A stretch of 64,000 nt of DNA from Pedobacter sp. Its GTDB lineage: Bacteria > Bacteroidota > Bacteroidia > Sphingobacteriales > Sphingobacteriaceae. Shown piece by piece: positions 43,815-51,421 of the stretch. Made by a program: the position numbers and the translations under genes. Each line of letters opens with the position of its first letter. Within the stretch, counting starts at the first letter, position 1. The stretch spans positions 1 through 64,000 of the forward strand of contig JACMND010000031.1 in the NCBI GenBank assembly GCA_014378705.1, written 5' to 3'. Below the pieces are notes generated by a model that worked only from the letters and a program-made list of their open reading frames with translations, had not been told where the DNA came from and made no database searches.

Positions 43815-43845
43815 TTTGCGTAGGAAAACATTTTTTTTATATTTG
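43815..43845 (+). promoter_or_regulatory. Consensus Bacteroidota promoter upstream of ubiX
   Basis: TTTG at 43815-43818 and TATATTTG at 43838-43845 are separated by 19 bases, a perfect match to TTTG-N19-21-TAnnTTTG. The predicted start is near 43852, directly before a hairpin-rich 65-base stretch ending in a terminator. Confidence 0.75.
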
Positions 43846-43851
43846 TGATGC

Positions 43852-43916
43852 CCTCCCAAAGGGCATGTTTTTCATAGGTAGATGTAGGGTCGAATACTTG
43901 TATTCGGCCCTTTTTT
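43852..43916 (+). ncRNA. Candidate small RNA or attenuator leader upstream of ubiX
   Basis: The region directly after the promoter holds a first hairpin (ATGCCCT/AGGGCAT near 43848-43866, loop CCCAA) and a second 12-bp stem (43886-43897 with 43900-43911) followed by six T. The predicted transcript of about 65 bases would end here as a small RNA, or reach ubiX if the second hairpin is disrupted. No known RNA family is recognised. Confidence 0.5.
43886..43916 (+). terminator. Strong intrinsic terminator 27 bases before ubiX
   Basis: AGGGTCGAATAC and GTATTCGGCCCT pair over 12 positions with one T-G pair and a very short loop, followed by TTTTTT. It sits between a consensus promoter and the ubiX start. 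Confidence 0.75.
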
Positions 43917-43929
43917 ATGCTAAACTTTC

Positions 43930-43937
43930 TATATTTG
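43930..43937 (+). promoter_or_regulatory. -7 promoter box at the ubiX start codon
   Basis: TATATTTG ends five bases before the ubiX ATG, the same spacing as at ddl. It would give ubiX its own leaderless transcript, separate from the structured RNA upstream. Confidence 0.5.
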
Positions 43938-43942
43938 GCAGC

Positions 43943-44506
43943 ATGAGCAAAAGAAAGGTTGCAGTTGCAGTTTCAGGAGCAAGCGGAGCTATTTATGCGG
44001 ATGTTTTATTTAAAAAGTTATTAAGCCTAAGTAGCCAAATAGAAGATGTTGCTGTTTTGATGACAGATAACGCCAAAGAAGTATGGAAATTCGAACTTGG
44101 AAATACAGACTACAACAATTATGGATTCAATTTTTATGAAAGAAATGATTTCATGTCTCCAATTGCCTCTGGTTCTGCCCAATATGATACACTAATCATT
44201 TGTCCGTGCTCCGGTGGAACGTTAGGACGAATTGCATCAGGTATATCTAATGATTTAATGACAAGAGCGGCGGATGTAATATTAAAAGAGCGTAGAAAGC
44301 TTATTTTAGTGTTGAGAGAAACACCTTATAATTTAATTCATATAAATAACATGAAGGCTGTAACTGAAGCAGGTGGTATAATTTGTCCTGCATCTCCATC
44401 ATTCTACAATCAGCCTAAAACAATTGAAGAAGTTGCAGAAACTGTTGTAAACAGAATTATTGATCTAGCAGGTTTTACGAATGACTCATTTAGATGGGGG
44501 GAATAA
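43943..44506 (+). CDS. ubiX: UbiX-type flavin prenyltransferase
   Basis: The start is set at 43943 (MSKRKVAVAVSGASGAIYADVL); an in-frame ATG at 43865 lies within the structured leader and would add 26 unlike residues. The 187-residue product has the flavoprotein motifs VAVSGASG, then SGSAQYDTLIICPCSGGTLGRIASGISNDLMTRAADVILKERRKLILVLRETP (in order). This matches UbiX/Pad1, which attaches a prenyl group to FMN for UbiD decarboxylases. A TATATTTG box ends five bases before the ATG. Confidence 0.92.
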   Translation: MSKRKVAVAVSGASGAIYADVLFKKLLSLSSQIEDVAVLMTDNAKEVWKFELGNTDYNNYGFNFYERNDFMSPIASGSAQYDTLIICPCSGGTLGRIASGISNDLMTRAADVILKERRKLILVLRETPYNLIHINNMKAVTEAGGIICPASPSFYNQPKTIEEVAETVVNRIIDLAGFTNDSFRWGE

Positions 44507-44669
44507 CTAAAGAATCGTCCATACTAATGTTTATTTTAAAACAATAGAACTCAATTAGCATAATTTATACAATTTCATTTTTTTTCATTTCCATCAATTT
44601 TCAATCTTTAATTCATGCTTTTTAATCTAGAGCCTGTAATTCTTCACTGCTAACCTTCAACCATTATCT

Positions 44670-44677
44670 TATCTTTG
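44670..44677 (+). promoter_or_regulatory. -7 promoter box before mtaB
   Basis: TATCTTTG matches TAnnTTTG and ends eight bases before the mtaB ATG at 44686, so the transcript would have little or no leader. Confidence 0.45.
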
Positions 44678-44685
44678 ACAGCTCT

Positions 44686-46005
44686 ATGAATAAAAAAGTC
44701 GCATTTTATACTTTAGGCTGCAAGCTCAATTATTCAGAAACTTCTACCATTAGTCGGCAATTTACAAAAGGTGGATTTGATACTGTTCAATTCACACATA
44801 CAGCGGATGTTTATGTCATTAATACGTGTTCCATTACAGACAACGCTGACAAAAAATGTGCTCGGGTAGTTAAAGAAGCATTAAAATTTTCTCCGAACGC
44901 ATATGTTGTTATTGTGGGTTGTTATGCCCAGTTAAAACCACAGGAAATCTCTTTAATTCCGGGAGTAGATCTGGTTTTAGGAGCGGCAGAAAAATTTCAG
45001 ATTTTAGATTATATAAATGATCTTACCAAACAACCCAAAACACTTATTTATAGTAATGCAATTAATCATACCAAAGAATTTGTTTCTGCCTTTTCAATCG
45101 GGGATAGAACCAGAACATTTTTGAAAGTTCAGGATGGATGTGATTATTCATGTACCTTTTGTACAATTCCGCTTGCCCGTGGTGCCAGCAGAAGTGGTAC
45201 TATTGAAGATATAACCCAAAAAGCACGTGAACTTGGGGTTTCGGGTTTTAAAGAAATTGTATTAACAGGAATCAACCTTGGGGATTATGGATTGCTAAAT
45301 GGGAAACGTGCATATGAGTTTCTAGATCTAGTAAAGGCATTAGACGAAGTTGAAAGCGTAAACAGAATACGAATTTCATCTATTGAGCCTAATCTTTTAA
45401 ATGATGATCTAATCGATTTTGTTGCTTCATCCAAACGATTTATGCCTCATTTTCATATTCCATTACAATCAGGTTCAAATAAAATCCTTGGTTTAATGCG
45501 ACGAAGGTACCGCAAAGAACTTTACTTAGAAAAGGTTAACAGAATTAAAAGAAGTATGCCTGATTGTTGTATAGGGGTGGATGTAATCGTTGGATTTCCA
45601 GGCGAAACAATGGAAGATTTTGTAGAAACCTACAATTTTCTAAACGAATTGGATATTTCATACTTACATGTTTTTACATATTCTGAGCGAGAAAACACAC
45701 CTGCCGCCCATATGCAAAATCCGGTTCCGCAATCACAACGTGCCCAGCGAAGTAAAATGCTGCATATCTTATCAGAAAAAAAGAAACACTCATTTTATAA
45801 AAGCCAGGAAGGTAAAAATTCAGAGATATTGTTTGAAGGTGATCATAAAGGAGGTTTTATGCATGGTTTTAGCAAAAATTACATAAAAGTAAAAACGCCT
45901 TATGATCCTCTTATGGTGAATGAATTAGTAAAAGCTAAATTCGTACAGGTGGATGCTGAAGGGGATATGGAAATAGAAGAACATACAAAGGCATTTATTT
46001 ATTAA
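44686..46005 (+). CDS. mtaB: tRNA t6A37 methylthiotransferase MtaB
   Basis: The 439-residue protein begins KKVAFYTLGCKLNYSET, typical of the MtaB subgroup of MiaB-like radical SAM enzymes. It has N-terminal cluster cysteines (C12, and those in NTCSIT and VGCYAQ), the radical SAM motif CDYSCTFC, and LQSGSNKILGLMRRRY. A short TRAM-like region lies at the C-terminus. It adds a methylthio group to t6A at tRNA position 37. It starts a plus-strand run with tpiA, prmA and the Mpl-like ligase. Confidence 0.93.
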   Translation: MNKKVAFYTLGCKLNYSETSTISRQFTKGGFDTVQFTHTADVYVINTCSITDNADKKCARVVKEALKFSPNAYVVIVGCYAQLKPQEISLIPGVDLVLGAAEKFQILDYINDLTKQPKTLIYSNAINHTKEFVSAFSIGDRTRTFLKVQDGCDYSCTFCTIPLARGASRSGTIEDITQKARELGVSGFKEIVLTGINLGDYGLLNGKRAYEFLDLVKALDEVESVNRIRISSIEPNLLNDDLIDFVASSKRFMPHFHIPLQSGSNKILGLMRRRYRKELYLEKVNRIKRSMPDCCIGVDVIVGFPGETMEDFVETYNFLNELDISYLHVFTYSERENTPAAHMQNPVPQSQRAQRSKMLHILSEKKKHSFYKSQEGKNSEILFEGDHKGGFMHGFSKNYIKVKTPYDPLMVNELVKAKFVQVDAEGDMEIEEHTKAFIY

Positions 46006-46070
46006 TGTAATCAATAAAAAATTTTAGTTTACGGTCATCCCATTAAATAATGCTTGACAAAATAAATTTT

Positions 46071-46838
46071 ATGAGAAAAAAAATAGTTGCCGGCAATTGG
46101 AAAATGAATTTAAACTATACTGAAGGGGTTAGTTTATTTTCCGAAATAGTAAACATGGTAAATGACGAAGTTATTGGAAATCAGAAAGTAGTTATATGCT
46201 CCTCTTTCATCCATCTTAGTGCAATTAGCCATCTTGCCAAATCACATCCTAAAGTTTCTGTGGGAGCTCAAAATTGTCATCAAACTCAAAGTGGTGCCTA
46301 TACCGGTGAAGTTTCAGCATCTATGATTCAATCAATAGAAGTAAAATATGTAATTATTGGTCATTCAGAAAGAAGACAATATTTTTCAGAAACCAATTTG
46401 ATTTTATCAGAAAAGGTGGATGCTGCCTTAAAGCATGAATTAACACCTATATTCTGTATCGGTGAAACATTGGAGCAACGCAACAACAATACTCATTTTA
46501 CAGTTTTAAAAAGTCAGCTTTCAGAAGGAGTTTTTAATTTAGATGAAAGTGAATTTAAAAAATTAATTATTGCCTATGAACCTGTTTGGGCTATTGGAAC
46601 TGGATTAACGGCTTCTCCTGAACAAGCCCAGGAAATACACGAATTTATACGCAAAGAAATTGCTGTTCAATACACCCAGGCTGTTGCCGATGAATGTAGT
46701 ATTTTGTACGGAGGAAGTTGTAATTCAAAAAATGCTGCCGAATTATTCGCTAAACCTGACATAGACGGAGGTTTAATTGGCGGAGCTTCCTTAAAATCCC
46801 GCGACTTTGTTGATATCATCAAATCTTTTCCAAAGTAA
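46071..46838 (+). CDS. tpiA: Triosephosphate isomerase
   Basis: The start is set at 46071 (MRKKIVAGNWKMN), the normal beginning of TpiA; an in-frame ATG at 46050 would add seven residues. The 255-residue protein has GNWKMN, the catalytic His in IIGHSERR, and the catalytic Glu in AYEPVWAIGTG, with the C-terminal LYGGSCNSKNAAEL and GGLIGGASL phosphate-binding loop. It interconverts dihydroxyacetone phosphate and glyceraldehyde-3-phosphate. prmA begins at the base after its stop codon. Confidence 0.96.
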   Translation: MRKKIVAGNWKMNLNYTEGVSLFSEIVNMVNDEVIGNQKVVICSSFIHLSAISHLAKSHPKVSVGAQNCHQTQSGAYTGEVSASMIQSIEVKYVIIGHSERRQYFSETNLILSEKVDAALKHELTPIFCIGETLEQRNNNTHFTVLKSQLSEGVFNLDESEFKKLIIAYEPVWAIGTGLTASPEQAQEIHEFIRKEIAVQYTQAVADECSILYGGSCNSKNAAELFAKPDIDGGLIGGASLKSRDFVDIIKSFPK

Positions 46839-47678
46839 ATGGATTATAAAGAATTGATTTTTACTATTTATTCTAAAGAAGAATTTCACCGGGATATTTT
46901 AATTAATTCACTTTCGGAAATAGGGTTTGAAACTTTTGAAGAAACCGTTACCGGCTTTAAAGCTTATATCCCTGCAAACCTGTATAATGAAACTAAACTC
47001 GGTACATTATTAGGAGAATATAAAGGGTTGTTTAATTATTCTTACCAGGAAAGTACCATTCCGTATAAAAATTGGAACAAAGAATGGGAGAGCAACTATA
47101 AGCCCATTAAAATTACTGACCAGTGTTATGTCAGAGCCAATTTTCATCCTGCCAAACCCGGGTTTAAATATGAAATTGTCATAAACCCAAAAATGGCATT
47201 CGGTACCGGGCATCATCAAACCACATCTATGATGATGCAATGGATGGTAAATGAAGATATAAAATCTAAAACGATTCTTGACATGGGATGTGGTACCGGA
47301 ATATTGGCTATACTGGCTGGAAAAATGGGCGCTACTAAAATAGTAGCTATTGATAATGACCCGCTCTGTTTTGAAAGTTCTATAGAAAATAAAATGATTA
47401 ACAAAACAAGTTTAATCCAGGTGCTTTGCGGATCTATAGAGGAAATTCCAACAGTTAAATTTGATTATATTTTTGCGAATATCAACCGTAATATTCTTTT
47501 AACCCATCTTGAAACATACGCCAGAATATTAAAATCTAATGGACTATTATTTTTAAGTGGATTTTATTTAAATCCTGATCTTGATATCTTAATACAAAAA
47601 GCGGCCTCAATAAAATTAAAATATATAAGTCACAAAGAAGTGGATAACTGGGTAGCTGCAAAGTTTATAATAACCTGA
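46839..47678 (+). CDS. prmA: Ribosomal protein L11 methyltransferase
   Basis: The 279-residue protein has an N-terminal L11-recognition domain (about 1-110) and a C-terminal methyltransferase domain with PKMAFGTGHHQTT, the SAM-binding ILDMGCGTGILAI and FDYIFANINRNIL. PrmA trimethylates L11 of the large ribosomal subunit. Its ATG directly follows the tpiA stop, so the two are cotranscribed. Length is normal for the short Bacteroidota form. Confidence 0.94.
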   Translation: MDYKELIFTIYSKEEFHRDILINSLSEIGFETFEETVTGFKAYIPANLYNETKLGTLLGEYKGLFNYSYQESTIPYKNWNKEWESNYKPIKITDQCYVRANFHPAKPGFKYEIVINPKMAFGTGHHQTTSMMMQWMVNEDIKSKTILDMGCGTGILAILAGKMGATKIVAIDNDPLCFESSIENKMINKTSLIQVLCGSIEEIPTVKFDYIFANINRNILLTHLETYARILKSNGLLFLSGFYLNPDLDILIQKAASIKLKYISHKEVDNWVAAKFIIT

Positions 47679-47736
47679 AAAATCTTCAATAATTGACGCT
47701 GGCAATTTTTTAAGTATAAAAATTTATGAATTAAAT

Positions 47737-49107
47737 ATGCAAGTACATTTTATTGCTATTGGTGGAAGTGCCATGCACAATTTGGCTATAGCCTTATCAA
47801 AAAAGGGTTTTCAAATTACCGGATCTGATGACACTATTTTTGAACCTTCAAAATCAAATTTAAAGAAATACAATTTATTGCCGGATTCAGAAGGATGGGA
47901 TCCAAACAAAATTACCAGTAATATAGACGCTGTTATATTGGGTATGCATGCCAGGTTAGATAACCCAGAATTGCTTAAAGCCCAGGATATTGGCCTTAAA
48001 ATTTACTCTTATCCGGAGTATATTTTTGAGCAGTCTAAAACTAAATTGAGAATTGTTATAGGTGGAAGTCATGGTAAGACAACCATCACTTCTATGGTAC
48101 TTCATGTTTTAAAGCACTACAACAGAGTTTTTGATTATCTGGTTGGTGCGCAGCTTAGCGGCTTTGAAACGATGGTTAAATTAACCGATGAAGCACCGGT
48201 AATTATTCTTGAAGGCGACGAATACCTAGCATCCCCGATAGACAGAAGACCAAAATTCCACCTTTATCATGCCCATATTGCCGTTATTAGTGGAATTGCA
48301 TGGGACCATGTTAATGTATTTCCAACATTTAAAAGTTATTATGATCAGTTTGCTGTTTTTATAGATACGATTGAAAATGGCGGAACAGTAATATATTGTG
48401 AGGCAGATGCAAATGTTGTTAATTTAATAAAGAATTCAAGGGAAGATATTGTTAAAAAGGGATACTCGTTACTTGAAAATAAAGTTATAGATGGAGTAAC
48501 AGAAATTATAACGTCTACAGGTGGTGTACCAATTAAAGTGTTCGGCGATCACAATATTTATAATTTAAATGCGGCAAAGTTAGTATGCGAAGAAATTGGC
48601 ATATCCGAAACTGATTTTTTAAATGCGATACGAACTTTTAATGGAGCCTCAAAGCGTTTGGAATCATTGGGTAAGAGTGATAATTGTGAAGTTTTTAAAG
48701 ACTTCGCTCATTCCCCGTCCAAACTTAAAGCCACAATAGATGCAGTTAAACGCCAATTTCCTTCACGAAAATTAATAGCAGTAATTGAACTGCATACATT
48801 TAGTAGTTTAAATAAAGAATTTTTAAGTCAGTATGCCGGAACTATGAATAATGCTGATGAAGCAATAATTTTTATAGACAACATAAATTTTTTACAAAAA
48901 AGGTTAGAACCTTATGACGAAAGCATTGTTAAGTTAGCATTTGATAACAAAAAAGTTAAATTTATCAACAATGCAGAAATTTTGGAAGGATTTTTGACTT
49001 CATTTAACTATAAATGTAAAAACTTGCTTTTAATGAGCTCTGGTCATTTTTCTGGAATGGACCTTAATTCTTTAGCCAAAAGCGTAATAAAGAGTAGTCG
49101 ATTTTGA
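47737..49107 (+). CDS. mpl: Mur ligase, Mpl-like (murein peptide ligase)
   Basis: The 456-residue protein is a Mur ligase with the MurC/Mpl-type N-terminal Rossmann motif FIAIGGSAMHNLAIAL, the ATP-binding GGSHGKTT near residue 109, VILEGDEYLASPIDRRPKF in the middle, and the C-terminal DFAHSPSKLKATIDAV. Its length and the single-gene setting away from the mur cluster favour Mpl, which attaches recycled L-Ala-D-Glu-mDAP to UDP-MurNAc, over MurC. The next gene, an XRE regulator, follows closely. The MurC/Mpl choice is inferred. Confidence 0.8.
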   Translation: MQVHFIAIGGSAMHNLAIALSKKGFQITGSDDTIFEPSKSNLKKYNLLPDSEGWDPNKITSNIDAVILGMHARLDNPELLKAQDIGLKIYSYPEYIFEQSKTKLRIVIGGSHGKTTITSMVLHVLKHYNRVFDYLVGAQLSGFETMVKLTDEAPVIILEGDEYLASPIDRRPKFHLYHAHIAVISGIAWDHVNVFPTFKSYYDQFAVFIDTIENGGTVIYCEADANVVNLIKNSREDIVKKGYSLLENKVIDGVTEIITSTGGVPIKVFGDHNIYNLNAAKLVCEEIGISETDFLNAIRTFNGASKRLESLGKSDNCEVFKDFAHSPSKLKATIDAVKRQFPSRKLIAVIELHTFSSLNKEFLSQYAGTMNNADEAIIFIDNINFLQKRLEPYDESIVKLAFDNKKVKFINNAEILEGFLTSFNYKCKNLLLMSSGHFSGMDLNSLAKSVIKSSRF

Positions 49108-49130
49108 CACTCAATTTAATCCCAATTTGT

Positions 49131-49466
49131 ATGAAAACTTTAGGAAAAAAAATACGGTTATTAAGGCATCAAAAAGGATGGAGCCAGGAAGATGTAGCAA
49201 AACGACTAGATATTTCAATACCAGCCTTTTCAAAAATTGAAACGGGCATTACTGATGTTAACTTATCCAGACTAGAACAGATATCTACATTATTTGAAAT
49301 GAGTATTGTTCAATTATTAACGTTTAATGATACTGAACAACAGGAAAAATATAATTCTGATTTAGAAATGCTTACAAAAAAAGTACAAGACCGGGAAACT
49401 GAAGTAATTGATTTACAAAAGAAGGTTATTGAGCTTTATGAAGAACTAAGACATACAAAAAGTTAA
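49131..49466 (+). CDS. XRE-family DNA-binding protein with C-terminal coiled coil
   Basis: The start is set at 49131 (MKTLGKKIRLLRHQKG); a longer in-frame version from 49104 would overlap the previous gene by four bases. The 111-residue protein has a helix-turn-helix of the Cro/C1 type (WSQEDVAKRLDISIPAFSKIETG, then LSRLEQISTLFEM) and a charged C-terminal segment from about residue 75 with heptad-like leucines, probably a dimerising coiled coil. Its targets are unknown. It follows the Mpl-like gene by 23 bases. Confidence 0.88.
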   Translation: MKTLGKKIRLLRHQKGWSQEDVAKRLDISIPAFSKIETGITDVNLSRLEQISTLFEMSIVQLLTFNDTEQQEKYNSDLEMLTKKVQDRETEVIDLQKKVIELYEELRHTKS

Positions 49467-49491
49467 GTCTGTACTATTTCACATTCTAAAC

Positions 49492-50610
49492 TTAAAATAT
49501 TTTTCTCATCGTTAAGTGTTTTTTTCCAAATACAGCTCCAGTTGCTTCGTGTAAGGAAAGCATTTTTTCATTAAAATCCCCAACCCAAGATAGTTCCAAT
49601 TCTTTATACTGGTTTAAAGGAAGAACATATTCTTTAAGTTTAATAAATAAAGCAGATTCCAAACCGTGTTTTTGATACGCTTGCTTAGTTCCCATAACGA
49701 CGGCACGCATCCTATTTACTCCCCGCCACCTATTATATGCAAATATAATTTTTTCAATTATGCCTAACTTTCCGTTAAGTGATTTTATCATGAGGTTTGC
49801 ATCTGGCAAAATAACAACGAAAGAGGCCGGTTCATTGTTTATATAAGCAAACCAAACCAATTTCTCATCCAGGATAATTTTCATTTTTTGAAAACTTTGC
49901 AGTGTGGTTTGCACATTTATCGGAACAAAGTTTTCAAAATCTTTCCATCCATCATTATAAATTTCAACAAAATCCTTTGCAAACTGATTTAAATTTTTTA
50001 AAGTGAGATGCTTAAAATTGTACCCAGGCTTATTGGCAACCCATTGAGCTATTTTAGTAAACCGTTCTGGAAAAGGTTTATCAATTTCCAAATGATTGGT
50101 TATTTGCTGGTATAGCGTTTGAAAACCGAATTGTTCAAATAAGCTTTTATAATATGGATGATGGTAATTCATTCCAAATGATGGTGGGGTGAACCCCTCA
50201 ACTAATAAACCCCAAAAGCTATCATTTTCTCCAAAATTTATTGGTCCGTCCATCGCAGCCATTCCACGTTCCTTTAACCAATTTTTGGATGCATTAAATA
50301 ACACATTTGAAACTTCCAATTCGTTAACACATTCATAAAAGCCAATTCCTCCGGTAGGTTGTTCTGGCTGAAAGGCCTTTTTATAATTTATAAATGCTGC
50401 AATCCGTCCTAACAATTTTCCAGAATTTGATTTTATTATCCATCGGATGCATTCACCATGATTGTGAAAATTATTCTTTAAAGGATTAAAAATCGCTTCA
50501 ATGTCAATATCCAAAGGACAAATCCAGTTTTTATCATTTTTATATATTAACCTTGCTGTATCCAGAAACTCTTTTTTTGATTGTTTATCTTTTACTTCTA
50601 TTATAATCAT
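49492..50610 (-). CDS. GNAT-like N-acetyltransferase-type protein
   Basis: The 372-residue protein resembles a Bacteroidota group annotated as GNAT-family. WICPLDIDIEAIFNP comes early, then RWIIKSNSGKLLGRIAAFINY (an acceptor-side strand), GIGFYECVNE, AMDGPINFGENDSFWGLLVEGF, and late VVMGTKQAYQKHGLESALFIKL. Its acetyl-CoA loop is not the standard Q/RxxGxG/A, so activity is uncertain. It is likely a double-GNAT fold. A terminator lies just upstream, separating it from the small acidic gene. Confidence 0.72.
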   Translation of the reverse strand: MIIIEVKDKQSKKEFLDTARLIYKNDKNWICPLDIDIEAIFNPLKNNFHNHGECIRWIIKSNSGKLLGRIAAFINYKKAFQPEQPTGGIGFYECVNELEVSNVLFNASKNWLKERGMAAMDGPINFGENDSFWGLLVEGFTPPSFGMNYHHPYYKSLFEQFGFQTLYQQITNHLEIDKPFPERFTKIAQWVANKPGYNFKHLTLKNLNQFAKDFVEIYNDGWKDFENFVPINVQTTLQSFQKMKIILDEKLVWFAYINNEPASFVVILPDANLMIKSLNGKLGIIEKIIFAYNRWRGVNRMRAVVMGTKQAYQKHGLESALFIKLKEYVLPLNQYKELELSWVGDFNEKMLSLHEATGAVFGKKHLTMRKIF

Positions 50611-50635
50611 ACGTTAAGCAGAATGTTGTTAAATA

Positions 50636-50674
50636 AAAGAAAAAGCATTCAGTAATTGAATGCTTTTTCTTTTA
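50636..50674. terminator. Bidirectional terminator between the GNAT-like and acidic genes
   Basis: AAAAGCATTCA (50641-50651) pairs with TGAATGCTTTT (50657-50667), with an A-tract before and a T-tract after, so it works on both strands. For the minus strand it ends the small acidic gene's transcript. Confidence 0.8.
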
Positions 50675-50692
50675 ACAGAATGGATCAGATCA

Positions 50693-50884
50693 TTAAAAAT
50701 CATCTTCATCATCATCCGGATATGTATTTTCTAAGGATTCCATATTTTCCTCAAAAGGTAATTCCAACTCTTCATCATCTTCATCAAAAGGACCAGATTT
50801 TAAATTCATGTTTTTAATTGGCTCAAGTCCATTAAAAATTAATGTTATTTCATGCTGATTAGTGTTGATGATCGAAGTTTTCAT
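50693..50884 (-). CDS. Small acidic protein of unknown function
   Basis: The 63-residue product is strongly acidic in its second half (EEDELELPFEE-like runs and a DDDEDDF terminus). The N-terminus (MKTSIINTNQHEITLIFNG) could form a short beta structure. It is followed by a clean terminator and preceded by a long intergenic gap, so a real small gene is likely. I do not recognise a family. It might bind a basic partner or metal. Confidence 0.55.
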   Translation of the reverse strand: MKTSIINTNQHEITLIFNGLEPIKNMNLKSGPFDEDDEELELPFEENMESLENTYPDDDEDDF

Positions 50885-51421
50885 TACCTGATTTTTAATT
50901 GTAAACTAAAGATATTTAAAAGTAATCTTTAACACTAAAACTTAGATAATAATAAAGAGCTATCGTTAATTAAATTTTTAAATAAGCTATCTATTATCAA
51001 TTATAACTAAACTAACTCCAAAATAATCTAAAATCATGAGATTCACAATAAATAATAAGTTTTTAATACTCGTGATACATACCTCAGACTAGTATTTAAA
51101 TTAAAGAAATCAAAGAATTTGTGTTCTTAAGCAAATATAATTTTTGACAAAGAGGGTTTGAATTACAATAAATAAAAAAAGCGGCGAAACATTGGGGAAG
51201 GCTTCAACCGCTTTTACACACACATAAACAAAATTAAACCTAGGCAGATTCTATACTTTAATGCATTTAGTTATCAGGAAGGTTACAAATCCGAATGCGA
51301 ATTTGGTATAATTGAGAACATTAGTAAACATCGCTTTATTTTAATAACCAAGTGTACGGGATTATTAAACCAAATGTTTAAAAAAGGGGTGAACGGTAGG
51401 AATTATTGTGTAAACGGTAAT
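50885..51421. other. Long intergenic stretch with one hairpin
   Basis: No coding frame is supported. AAAAGCGG (51177-51184) pairs with CCGCTTTT (51208-51215) around a 23-base loop, a possible weak terminator or RNA stem. The rest is AT-rich with no recognised element. Confidence 0.45.

Noticed and set aside
43865..43942. Longer UbiX start inside the structured leader
   Set aside because: The 26 extra residues are unlike UbiX and coincide with the terminator hairpin.
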